Positions 42,329-51,932 of a DNA stretch of 64,000 bases are shown here, in pieces (the first letter of the stretch is position 1; every line of letters begins with the position of its first letter). Origin of the DNA: Isoetes taiwanensis (lineage: Eukaryota > Streptophyta > Lycopodiopsida > Isoetales > Isoetaceae). The notes under the pieces are model-generated. The model searched no databases. It saw only the letters and a program-made list of their open reading frames with translations, and was not told where the DNA came from. Where the stretch lies: positions 8,950,655-9,014,654 of the forward strand of contig JAJEKV010000054.1 in assembly GCA_021234155.1 (NCBI GenBank), written 5' to 3'. The position numbers were made by a program, and so were the translations under genes.

Positions 42329-43400
42329 CCTTCTTAGTTGCATTATTCTATTTATCTTTGTTATCCAATTACTTCTTTTTGTACTCTGTTATTCTAGTAT
42401 TTTGTCTCTCCTTCTTGCTCCTCTTCTTGTGTTGTTCCACTTGCTCCATGTTCCCCATCAACTCCTTATCTGGGCATTCTAGCTCCTTATCTGTGCATTT
42501 TGTTTCATTTGTTGGATTGATCTTGGGTTGACATATGTGCTATCAAGACCATTCCACAGAATACCATTTCTTTGTTTTGTTGTGGTTGCATTGTTTCCTT
42601 CTTTAAGTTCTTTCGGATTGTTGTTCCGTTTAACTTGGTTGATGTTATTTTTTTTAGTCTAGTTGCATCATTCCGTCTTTGATTCTTTGTCTTTGGGTCC
42701 TTTTCTATTGCTGATTAGGTTAGTTCGGGTTATAGTTTCTTTTGCTAGTGTGGTGTTTTCTGGTTCATTAGTCATTTAAGATCTTTATAACATTTTTATT
42801 GACCTACCCAGTTTTTTGACCATCACAGCACATATAAGCACCTTCACCAAATAATTTATGTCATCATCATTTGCATCACTAATATGCTCATTATATCCTT
42901 TATATAATAGAAAACACTCATGATTTTTTGAAGGGCAATGAAGGGCTATGGAAGGGCAATGAAGGGCAGTTTGAAGGGCAATGAAGGGCAGTCAGCACCT
43001 GTGCAGCACATGTGTCGCCCACATGCTTTTTTGAGTATGTGAATTAAAAAACCACCCACCATGGCCTTGTCTGTTATTCCTATAGCTTCATTTCCCTACC
43101 ACGGGTTACATTGTGTCCTTTTTTCTGTTCCTTTTTATTGTTCCTTTAGTCCCTCCATTTTACGCACCCATGGATCAGATTCCAACTTTCCTTACTTGCT
43201 CATTCGACTTCTTCATTGCTCTTTTGTCTCTGTCTTTTACTTTCCTTTTTTTGCTCCATTTTCTTGGGTTTCCTCTTCCTTCCATTTTATTCTGGTTGTT
43301 TTGGTTGCCCTTTTTTGCTTTCACCACGCCATCCTCTCTAGTTTTTGCTTTATGCATTCTAGTTGTCCCGGGGTTTCTTGTGCTCCTTCCCCTCTACTTG
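42329..43400 (+). repeat. long inverted repeat, left arm
   Basis: Starts CCTTCTTAGTTGCATTATTC and ends near CTCCTTCCCCTCTACT. The reverse complement of 44,607-45,771 matches it over ~800 bp at roughly 85-90% by eye. A ~275-bp insertion absent from the right arm lies at ~42,787-43,061. Neighbouring T-rich frames that look like hydrophobic proteins (43,061-43,619) are by-products of the pyrimidine bias. Confidence 0.85.
42930..42992. repeat. GAAGGGCAAT-type minisatellite
   Basis: About six units of a 10-12-bp GAAGGGCA-containing repeat, inside the arm-specific insertion. Confidence 0.85.
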
Positions 43401-43493
43401 CATTGGCATCCCGCCTCGTCTCCCATAGTCTCGGCCTGTGAGAGGAGTTTGGAGGTAGATTCCTCTTTGTGTCGGATGTTGTTGTGCAAGGAG

Positions 43494-43554
43494 CTTTCCC
43501 TAGAATGCCACGGTTCTCTTCTTATACAGAAGAGAACCACCATTCTAGGGAAAG
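43494..43554. repeat. 61-nt near-perfect hairpin
   Basis: CTTTCCCTAGAATG pairs fully with CATTCTAGGGAAAG, and inside it GGTTCTCTTCT pairs fully with AGAAGAGAACC around a TATAC loop. Only a few bases between the two stems are unpaired. Confidence 0.9.
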
Positions 43555-44606
43555 GGACGTCTGTTTTGGCCCCACGCCAATTTTGGATCCGCTCTTTCTG
43601 TGGCTTGTGCTTTCTATAGAGCAGGCTCTCGTTTTGGCTTTGTCATCTATATATACTTTTTTGGCTGCTTCTTTCCTTCATCGGCGTTTCCTTGAGCTGA
43701 ATTCTTTGTTGTGTGGAGTTTCCCCCTCCCTCCTCTGATATCTGGGTTGGGCTTTACATTGGCTGTTCCGCTCTGTTAGGGCCAATTCTTCTTGGGCGGC
43801 CCCCTTTTTTCTTGTGTATATTCTCTCTTGGGGATATTTTTGTGGTCAGGCCTGGTGTATCTCTATATGTCCCTAGATATCTCTATATGTGTTTCTCTCT
43901 ATCTCGGCGTAGCAATGTAGCTTCCGACGATTCTTGGTGACTTCTCGATCCTGCTTTGTATATTCTTGTGTATATTATCTCTTGTATAGATTTTCTCTCT
44001 TGCTCTCTTTTCCCATGGGGTTTTCTCTCGGATTGGTTGTGCTTTTACTCTCTCTCTCCCGGCGTAGCACTTGTCGCTTCTGGGTAGGCTCCAAAGGGTT
44101 CTTCTATTGGATGTGCCTATTTTCTCTTCGGTGTAGCTTTGTGGCTTCCAGAGGGCACTGAGGGGAAGAGCCCCCCAGTCGGGCCTAGTGTATCTATATA
44201 TTTTCTCTCTCGGCATAGCAATGTCGCTTTTGAGGATTCTTTATAATTTATATATTCTACTATTTTTTTCTCGTCAGACTCTCGTGCTCTGCTTGCCTTT
44301 CGAGCATGATGCATGCTTGGCCATATGGCTCTTAACCTTTTCACGTTAACCATCTGTGTGATTGTGTTTTGCAGTTTGCGCAATCCTCTTTCTTCCAATT
44401 TTCAGCGGTTCTAAGGTGGTTGCGGTTGCAGTTTTCACTTCTACCCCTTCTTGTTGGGATGGGGGTTGGGAGTCGACATTGAGGAGTTGGGGGCCGAGGT
44501 GCAGCTTTGGTCTACTCAATTCTGACTTGGACGAAGGTTGGATGCGGTTTGGGGCTCAGGAACTTTGTGGATCGTAGGCCTAGTTATATGTTTTGAGCCT
44601 AGCTGT
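43555..44606. repeat. pyrimidine-rich repeat block, second copy (spacer of the inverted repeat)
   Basis: It lies between the two arms and repeats much of 40,700-41,260 in direct orientation, with four further copies of the ~25-bp motif (43,903; 44,057; 44,126; 44,207). No coding family is recognised. Confidence 0.7.
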
Positions 44607-45771
44607 AGTAGAGGGAAAGGAGCACAAGAAACCCCAGGACAACTGGAATGCATAAAGTAAAAAAACGCATAAAAACCGAACACAAAAAACCAACTACGGC
44701 CACCACCAAAGCACAGAAAACAAAAATTGTAGAATCAACGTACCAACAAACTACATAGAACACCTAACGACAAAATGCTTCTGAAAGCAAAGATAAAAAT
44801 ACCCAACCTATATCATCCATGCATAACAGATCCAAGCAAAACTTCATGCAAGAGCACCCAACCAGAGAACAGATGAAATCCAGAGCAGGATGGCTAGAAT
44901 ACAAGACATCAACAAAAAGATGAGATCACAGAGATAAAAGGGGTTAACGAGACAACAAAGACAAGAGAGCATCGGGACAAATGAGGCAGAAAGGGCAAGC
45001 AATTATTCCAGACCACTTGAGGGGATGGCTTGGTGAGAGAAAAAAGGGCAATCAAAACAACCAGAGTAAAATGGAAGCAAGAGGAAACCCAAGAAAATGG
45101 AGCAAAAAAGGGAAAGAAAAAGACAGAAACATAGGAGCAATGAAGAAGCCGAATGAGCAAGTAAAGCTGGAATCGGATCCATGGGTGCATAAAATGGAGG
45201 GACCAAAGGAACAATGCAAAGGAACATAAAAAAGAAGGACACAATGTAACCCGCGGTAGGGGAATGAAGCTATAGAAATAACAGACAAGGCTATGACGAC
45301 GTCAACAACGTAAAGATCTTAAATGACTAATGAACCCGAAAACACCACACTAGCAAAAGAAACTCTAACCCTAACTAACCTAACCACCAATAGAAAAAGA
45401 GCTAGAGACAAAGAATCAAAGACGGAATGATGCAACTAGACTAAAAGAGAATAACATGAACCAAGTTAAACGGAACAACAAGCCGAAGGAACTCAAAGAA
45501 GGAAACAATGCAACCACAACGAAATAAAGAAATGATATTCTGTAGAATGGTCCTGATAGCACATATATCAACCCAAGGTCAATGCAACAAATAAAACAAA
45601 ATGCACAGATAAGGAGCTAGAATGCATAGATAAGGAGTTGATGGGGAACAGGGAGCAAGTGAAAGAATGCAGAAAGAAGAGCAAGGAAGGAGAGACAAAA
45701 TACTAGAATAACGGAGTGCAAAAGAAGTAAAGGGATAACAAAGATAAGTAGAATAATGCAACTAAGAAGGC
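44607..45771 (-). repeat. long inverted repeat, right arm
   Basis: Reverse complement of 42,329-43,400. It carries its own ~320-bp insertion near 44,665-45,000 that the left arm lacks. It ends exactly where a LINE endonuclease fragment starts. Confidence 0.85.
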
Positions 45772-45778
45772 GGATGAC

Positions 45779-46000
45779 TTGCGAAGGACAAACATGTTAG
45801 ATAGTTCCATATCTGATCACAATCCACAATGGCTTTCGGTTACAGCGCCAGTGCATAGACGAGCTACAAGAACCTATTTCAAGCTTAACACTCAATATTT
45901 GTCGGACTTTGAGTTTACTAATGACTGCAGGCATGCTTGGTCCTCTATATTTTCTCGTCTTCAGGGTATGTCTGGCGTTTTTGATGCAGAATGCATAGTG
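45779..46000 (+). pseudogene. LINE ORF2 endonuclease fragment
   Basis: The frame contains SISDHNPQWLSVT. S-D-H-x-P is the catalytic-site motif near the end of the L1-type apurinic endonuclease. It is followed by the usual linker wording RTYFKLNTQYLSDFEF. Only ~70 codons are recognisable; the RT part is absent. Confidence 0.7.
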
Positions 46001-46489
46001 CCAAAAGTTTTGCTCCTTTTATTACTAAGAGATAAGATGCCACACTGGTAAAACCAATGAAATGAAATATCTATGACAATTAGTTCAGGCATCAACTACT
46101 AGCAGTTCTAGCTACATCAGTCAATCCCTCAGTAGCCTTATCATTCCATACATTTAATCGAGCCAATTAAAGATGGAGCATCAAACAATGGTTCAAAGTC
46201 TATTGACTTTAGTCTTTAATGTCATTTTTTAATCAAGATCCAACCTAATGTATCCTGGTCATACATATTTAGCACTGCAAATTTTAACAATTGAAAGCTC
46301 CTTTGATTATCTATAGGCATCAAATATAAACTATGGCAAGAAGCCAGCCACATTCTGAATCAAAGTTTCAAAATCATTACTCGTGCATTAACTTATGCTG
46401 AGAAAACATTGAGGTATCAACACAAATTGCATATCTTTTTCATAATAAAAGAAAATACCGTCTAGCATAAAGCCACTTCCCTTGATCCA
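46001..46489. other. spacer with no gene seen
   Basis: AT-rich sequence between the LINE endonuclease fragment and the gypsy integrase fragment. Confidence 0.4.
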
Positions 46490-46938
46490 ACTTACATCAT
46501 TGAACTTGCGCAATATTTCATAAGGTCCAAAGTATCTTGCTCGTAACTTTAGATACTTCTTGTTCACGGAAGCATAACGGTGTGGTGCAATGTACACCAA
46601 CACCTTCTCTCCTACTGAAAATTCTAAGTGTCTTCGATGGCGATCAACAAACTTCTTTTGTTGAAGCTGTGCATGACTTAACTTATCTCTTACGGCATTA
46701 ATAATACCACCCATCTTCTTGACAACTTGATTAGCCGCATCTCTACTCGAGAATTTGCCAACCAATTAGCAGGTGCCCGAGGAGTAAAGCCATATGCTGC
46801 ATGGAAAGGAGTAACACCTGTAGAAGCATGCAAGGAGCTATTATAGGCAAACTCTATTAGTGGAAAATAATCTTCCCACAATGTAGGTTTATTTGCAGTA
46901 TAGCTTCGTAACATAGCTTCGAGAGTTCGATTAGTCCT
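46490..46938 (-). pseudogene. Ty3/gypsy integrase C-terminal fragment
   Basis: Minus-strand frames give ERTNRTLEAMLRSYTANKP (end of the catalytic core, with the Glu), FAYNSSLHASTGVTPFHAAY, then, after a frame change near 46,745, KKFVDRHRRHLEFSVGEKV and YFGPYEILRKFNDVS. These are the classic integrase C-terminal motifs. Homology stops near 46,500 on one side and abruptly at 46,938 on the other, where LINE A sequence begins. Confidence 0.88.
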
Positions 46939-46941
46939 TTC

Positions 46942-47238
46942 ATGGAAACAAAAATTTTTGCAATTATCAAACAGGGACATAAGCTAATTTGTGGCTTTCT
47001 CTGTGGAACCCCGGCTGATCTTTGGAATTCTTTATTAATTGAAAATCTCTTCCCAGACAATCTGTTCTCACGAGAATACTGCTTTGTTCCAAGCTGTGTC
47101 GAATTTGAGACAGAAATTATTGATTGTTGGCTGGAGGAATTTGTTGGAAGCAAGCGAATTCAAGCTACTGCTATTCTTCGAATGCATTGCGAATGGTCGG
47201 AGGACAAAATTACTGTCAAATTGTACTCACCCATCTGA
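46942..47238 (+). CDS. LINE A upstream ORF (ORF0-like)
   Basis: A 98-codon ORF with ATG at 46,942, just inside the element. Its middle, GTPADLWNSLLIENLFPDNL, resembles EGPVDELWSTLVDNRSLFSD in the upstream ORF of LINE B; both end in LY-type C-termini (VKLYSPI, LELY). Two LINEs of different sequence keeping a similar small ORF before ORF1 suggests it is coding. Function unknown. The first residues may derive from the flanking gypsy if the element starts later. Confidence 0.5.
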   Translation: METKIFAIIKQGHKLICGFLCGTPADLWNSLLIENLFPDNLFSREYCFVPSCVEFETEIIDCWLEEFVGSKRIQATAILRMHCEWSEDKITVKLYSPI

Positions 47239-47605
47239 TTTCTGAGGGTTTTGGTACTCTGGTTATGTCTAATTTTCACTATCTAGCAATTGTAGGTAAT
47301 TCATTCCACCTTTTTAGTCTATTCCTTCTCGATCCTTCTCTTTAGCCCGTATCTTTTCCCTTTTTTCTCTCTTCCCCTGTTTTTTGGCGCTCAATTGCCC
47401 CTTTATTGTCCCCTCCTGAAGTAATCATGAACTCTGCTGGCCAAGGAAACCTAATTTCTAAGAATTTGCCTTTTCTTCATTGTTTCTCTGCTCTTTCTAA
47501 AGAAGAACATAGCGCTCTCCTGGTAATCTTCACAAGATCTCGGTTGATCCAGCAAATTTCATTCATTTCGGAAATTTTAAGGATCTAGCCCTCCTGGAAG
47601 CGAAA
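47239..47605 (+). other. LINE A pyrimidine-rich leader
   Basis: CT-rich sequence (for example 47,330-47,420) between the upstream ORF and ORF1. It has no coding frame and resembles a LINE 5' UTR. Confidence 0.55.
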
Positions 47606-49441
47606 ATGACACCTCTTTCTGACAAGACTCCAATTTGGGACAATATCTCAAAAGATCCGACTGCAATTGGCATCAATCCTCAGATAAATCCTGCCACTGG
47701 TGTTCCGTTTCCTTATGGGGTCGTGAGGCCAGCAAATGAAGCTCGATCTGATGCAGAATGGGATAATATTCTTCAGCATGAGAGGCCAGACGTTTCATCA
47801 AACCTCGCCACCGTTCATGGTATTTATCTTAACTCTCCATTGGTGTTGGAAAAACTGAAATGCCTTTCAAACACTGCTGTTGTTATAAAAATCAACAAGG
47901 TTGGGATAAGTATTGAAAAGTTGTGGTCTCACTTATTATCTCTCCAAAAAGGCCTTTCTATCAAAGCTATCTATTGGTTAAATTACCCGTATATTATGGT
48001 GGAATGTGGTAGCCAAAGATCTGCAAATTACTTGCTTCAAAATGGCAGTTTAGTGATTGAAAACTTCTATTTGAATTTTGTCAAGTGGAATCCTAAACTC
48101 TCAACTGCTGAACTCAAAAACTTTCATGTGGCCTCAACATCCCTATTTGGATTAAATCCCATCTACTGGAATGAGGAATCAATTAAAAGCCTATTCAACT
48201 CTATTGGCAATTATGTCTCCACTGTCTATGCCCCTTACAAACCTCCTGTTGTCTATGTCCAAATTGATATATCCAAAGAAATTCCTATTTCTATTCCTTT
48301 CACTGACTGCTTTGGCCAAAAAACTTCCCTAGACTTAAGGTGGAATGGTTTACCTCCTATCTGCTCGAATTGTGATTTTAGGCATTTTTGGTATGCTAAT
48401 TGTTTGGAGAAGGAAACTACTAGCTCAAATCCAAATGAGATAAATGTTTCTTCTAGCCCCCCCTTGTCTGCTCATTGTCTAATTCCAGAAAAGCAGCAAG
48501 GTGAGGGGGCCTTTTCTTGGAGGAAAGTTAATGGAAGCACTAAAAGAATTGCCAAAAAAAGGTTGGAAAAGGGAGTCCAAATTGGTGGCAACTCTCAATT
48601 TGCTGCCAATCATAATGACTTCTCACATTCTGCTGGTACTATTACTGATTCTGAAAGGTATAAAGAAAAAGGGAAAGCCAAAATGGATGGAGATATCTCA
48701 GTCAAGGATTTACATTGTACCTTGACTAAGATTGCTGCTGACTCTAAATCCTTGAGGAATCAAACTGACTACTCAAATTCGAAATGGAATTTATCAAATT
48801 GGATTCCTGCCAAAGGCACGAGAGATTCATTAACTAAGGAAATTCAAGCAAAATATTCTTTGAAGAATAAGGTGACAGGGAAAGTATCTAAAGCACAGAC
48901 AGGTTTTGCTACTAAGGCACCACAGTATATCAACAAAAATAAGGAAGTTGCTGAAACTTCTGAAAAGTTACCTCCAATAACACATGACCTTGATGATACA
49001 AAAGGTAATATGGGGGAATCTTCTGAGGGCAAATCAAACAAACAGGACAATGATGAGGTAATTCACTGTTCAAACCAATTTGCTGTTTTTACTAACTCTC
49101 ATGCACAACAGATGGAATTATTGCAATCAGAAAATGAGGACTTGGGAAATCCTTCTGCACCCCTCCCTAACCCTCCATTTCAACCAGCTTCAAAAGTGGT
49201 GAATTTCATGGATCTTATTGACCTATCTTCTCCTGATGATACTTTACCTTGCCATGAGCAGCCTTCCATCTCAGAAAAAATAGCAGATCAGCTGGCTACC
49301 TTGGATTTCAATGATATTGTCATGAGTACTTTCCAGCAGTCATGTCAGGAAGTTACAAGTTTGGATAAAGATAAACAGACTCAGCAATTCAACAGAATTT
49401 TTCTAAAGCGACAGATAGGCCATTTCATGAATCAAACATGA
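47606..49441 (+). CDS. LINE A ORF1 (RNA-binding, zinc knuckle)
   Basis: 611 codons from ATG 47,606. Residues ~90-230 match the DUF4283-like/RNA-binding ORF1 domain of plant LINEs (VVIKINKVGISIEKLW, YPYIMVECGSQRSANYLL, FVKWNPKLST). Next is RWNGLPPICSNCDFRHFW, the start of the knuckle; the spacing is C-X2-C-X3-H-X5-C, shifted by one from the standard. The C-terminal half is polar and low in complexity. The stop TGA overlaps the ATG of the next frame (ATGA at 49,438-49,441). Confidence 0.85.
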   Translation: MTPLSDKTPIWDNISKDPTAIGINPQINPATGVPFPYGVVRPANEARSDAEWDNILQHERPDVSSNLATVHGIYLNSPLVLEKLKCLSNTAVVIKINKVGISIEKLWSHLLSLQKGLSIKAIYWLNYPYIMVECGSQRSANYLLQNGSLVIENFYLNFVKWNPKLSTAELKNFHVASTSLFGLNPIYWNEESIKSLFNSIGNYVSTVYAPYKPPVVYVQIDISKEIPISIPFTDCFGQKTSLDLRWNGLPPICSNCDFRHFWYANCLEKETTSSNPNEINVSSSPPLSAHCLIPEKQQGEGAFSWRKVNGSTKRIAKKRLEKGVQIGGNSQFAANHNDFSHSAGTITDSERYKEKGKAKMDGDISVKDLHCTLTKIAADSKSLRNQTDYSNSKWNLSNWIPAKGTRDSLTKEIQAKYSLKNKVTGKVSKAQTGFATKAPQYINKNKEVAETSEKLPPITHDLDDTKGNMGESSEGKSNKQDNDEVIHCSNQFAVFTNSHAQQMELLQSENEDLGNPSAPLPNPPFQPASKVVNFMDLIDLSSPDDTLPCHEQPSISEKIADQLATLDFNDIVMSTFQQSCQEVTSLDKDKQTQQFNRIFLKRQIGHFMNQT

Positions 49442-49872
49442 ATGAAAACTGTGATATTGAGTTTGTTCCAGAGACTCCTCAATTTGCTGACTCACAGAGT
49501 ATTGATCAAGAAGAAACCCCTTCCAGGCAAGTTCTTCATCCAATTAAATCTCTATTAAATAATAGTCTTAATAAATTGACTAATATTGCTACTGTTGATA
49601 AGTCTATTAATAAATTGTTTGAATTCATTCCTGGGGGGATATCCTCAGATGAAATGGATAGTGAAAAGGAAAATTTATGCTCTAAAGAGAATGATAGAAA
49701 TTGGGATTTTGAGTACTATCTAAATTCTTCTTTTGTAGTTAGCATTGACAAGAAAGAGTCAACTAAAGCAAATAAGAAAAAAGCTAAGTTGTCTGCTAGC
49801 TTTAGTGCACCTGCTAATAATACCAGAAGCAAAAATAAGAAAGAAAGAAGAGGGAAAACCAAGCACAGATAG
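49438..49872 (+). CDS. LINE A ORF1 C-terminal continuation or separate ORF1b
   Basis: 144 codons starting at the ATGA overlap with ORF1: acidic at first (FVPETPQFADSQ), ending in a Lys/Arg-rich tail (NKKERRGKTKHR). LINE B ORF1 ends in a comparable basic tail, so this may be the original ORF1 C-terminus separated by a frameshift. Alternatively the ATGA overlap is a real stop-restart arrangement. Confidence 0.6.
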   Translation: MNENCDIEFVPETPQFADSQSIDQEETPSRQVLHPIKSLLNNSLNKLTNIATVDKSINKLFEFIPGGISSDEMDSEKENLCSKENDRNWDFEYYLNSSFVVSIDKKESTKANKKKAKLSASFSAPANNTRSKNKKERRGKTKHR

Positions 49873-49910
49873 TTTTCTCCTTTTATCCTTCTATTGTTTT
49901 ATCCTTGGAT

Positions 49911-51932
49911 ATGAAGATTCTCACATGGAATCTTAGGGGTATTAAAGGTGCTCTCAAAAGAAGGAGAGTGATTTCCCAAATTAAATCCTATAAAGCTGAC
50001 ATTATTCTTTTGCCAGAGCTTAAGCTACAAAAATTTGAATGTGCAAATCTTGGGGATTGGATAATCCCAGGAAGCTCCTCTATCTGGATGGAAGCTGAAG
50101 GAACCTCAGGGGGTACATGTATGATTTGGAAAGATCTTACCACTGAACTGTTTTACAACAGCCCAAGCAAAATGTGGCAATGCACCATTTTTAATATCAT
50201 GGACAAATCCTTTGGTCTCATAAATATATATGCCTCAACCAATCCAAAAGAGAGAGAACTTCTCTGGTTAGATATTAATCATTGGATAAAGGCTCAAAAC
50301 ATTAATGATTGGATCTTGGCTGGTGACTTCAACAACACTCCTTGTTGGAATAAAAAATTGGGCAATAAGATCAACATGTCTAGATTGGAAAGAACTCACT
50401 GGAATGACCTTATTGATGATAATTCTTTGCTTATGATCCCCTCCTCTTCTGCTAAATTCACTTGGTCTAACAAGAGAAAAAGGAATGCTAGAGTTTTCTG
50501 TGCTCTGGACAGATTCTATCTTAATATTTCTTGCTCCAATTTCTGGGACAATGCTTATGTTTATAGTGATGAATCTACTGCTATCTCTGATCATCAACCT
50601 CAATTCCTTTGTACTCACCATCAGATTTCTGTTCCAAGATCCGGAAACATTCCTTACAAGTTCAATTCCAGCTTGCTCCAAAATACCTTATTCTGTCAAG
50701 AGTTCAGGGGTTTCTACTCAAACCTTCCTAGAGTTACAGATTCCATGTCCATGAAGGGTTTCTATTCGAATCTTAAGGCCTCCAAATCTTGGATTAAGGA
50801 ATGGTCTAAAAAGCTAAAATCTGATAAAATCAGGGAAAAGAATATTCTTCTTCAGCATATGAGAGATGTGAGGCTGGCTTTAAGTGAGGATCCTTTCAAT
50901 TCTTCTTTACATCTTCAAGAGGAAAATCTTGAAAGAAAGATTAGGATTATTGAGGAATTTGAGGCCAGAGGGGCTGCAATCAGATCCAAAATTAAATACA
51001 CAAACGACATGGACTCTGGTAGCACGAATTTCTTCTTTAGAATTGCCAAGGCAAGGCAGAATAAGAGCTCTATCAATGAAATTACTAATGACTCTGGCCT
51101 TGTTTTGAGTGATCCCCTTGATATCTCTAACTATTTCCATTCTAAATATTCTGATCTGTTTTCAAAAAACATCATTTCTGATATTTCTATGGACAATAAG
51201 GCCAAAAAATTCACTGATTTGATTGACTCCATTATTCCAAATGATCACCATCAAATGGATATTACTCTTTCGGATGTTCCTAGCCCTGATGAAGTTTTCT
51301 CAATTCTCAAAAGCTTTAAGCATGGTAAATCTCCTGGTCCTGATGGATTTCCTCCAGAATTCTTCCTAGAATTTTGGGATTTAATCCAGTATGACTTTAT
51401 GCATTTCATAAAAGGGTTTTGGGAAGCTAAGCATCTTCATCCTTCTATAGCTAGTGGATTTATCTCTTTAATTCCTAAAGTGGACAAGCCTACTGGGTTT
51501 TCTGACTGGAGGCCTATCTCTTTAACCAATACCACCTATAAGATTTGTGCCAAAATTATTGCCTCAAGAATCAAAGACTATCTGCAGAACTGTATCAGTG
51601 GAAATCAGAGTGCTTTTCTCCCTGATAGGTTTAATCTTGAAAATTATATTGCTGCCATGGAAGGGTTGCATTGGAATAAAATCTCGAATCAAAACTGTGT
51701 TCTCCTGAAGTTAGATTTTAAAAGAGCCTTTGATAATATTAGATGGGATTTCATTGAATATGCTATGAAGAAACTCGGGTTTCATGATAAAGTCATCCAG
51801 TTAATCATGGGACTGAATCTTAGATCAAGTTCAGCAATTCTAATTAATGGCTCTCCTAGTTCTTTTTTCAAATTGGAGAGGGGGTCAGACAGGGATGTCC
51901 ATTGGCTCCCTATCTATTTATTGTGGTGGTGA
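49911..51932 (+). CDS. LINE A ORF2: endonuclease and RT N-terminal part
   Basis: ATG at 49,911 (MKILTWNLRGIKG). The apurinic endonuclease is complete by motif: TWNLRG, PELKLQ (Glu), LAGDFNNTP, FTWSNKR and ISDHQP (catalytic Asp-His). A ~200-residue linker with LERKIRIIEEFEARGAAIRSK precedes RT. RT shows LKSFKHGKSPGPDGFPPEF, FISLIPKV, WRPISLTNTTYKI, QSAFLPDR and LLKLDFKRAFDNIRWDF. The frame breaks at about 51,880, where the following frame reads GVRQGCPLAPYLF. It nicks target DNA and primes cDNA synthesis. Confidence 0.93.
   Translation: MKILTWNLRGIKGALKRRRVISQIKSYKADIILLPELKLQKFECANLGDWIIPGSSSIWMEAEGTSGGTCMIWKDLTTELFYNSPSKMWQCTIFNIMDKSFGLINIYASTNPKERELLWLDINHWIKAQNINDWILAGDFNNTPCWNKKLGNKINMSRLERTHWNDLIDDNSLLMIPSSSAKFTWSNKRKRNARVFCALDRFYLNISCSNFWDNAYVYSDESTAISDHQPQFLCTHHQISVPRSGNIPYKFNSSLLQNTLFCQEFRGFYSNLPRVTDSMSMKGFYSNLKASKSWIKEWSKKLKSDKIREKNILLQHMRDVRLALSEDPFNSSLHLQEENLERKIRIIEEFEARGAAIRSKIKYTNDMDSGSTNFFFRIAKARQNKSSINEITNDSGLVLSDPLDISNYFHSKYSDLFSKNIISDISMDNKAKKFTDLIDSIIPNDHHQMDITLSDVPSPDEVFSILKSFKHGKSPGPDGFPPEFFLEFWDLIQYDFMHFIKGFWEAKHLHPSIASGFISLIPKVDKPTGFSDWRPISLTNTTYKICAKIIASRIKDYLQNCISGNQSAFLPDRFNLENYIAAMEGLHWNKISNQNCVLLKLDFKRAFDNIRWDFIEYAMKKLGFHDKVIQLIMGLNLRSSSAILINGSPSSFFKLERGSDRDVHWLPIYLLWW

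Noticed and set aside
43061-43619. Overlapping plus-strand ORFs coding for very hydrophobic proteins
   Set aside because: The DNA is pyrimidine-rich (TTT, CTT, TCT codons), which gives Phe/Leu/Ser in any frame. The same repeat in the right arm is broken differently, so these are not membrane protein genes.
40749-44235. Repeated 25-bp motif as a CRISPR array
   Set aside because: Spacing is irregular (50-150 bp), copies vary, there are no cas genes and the genome is eukaryotic.
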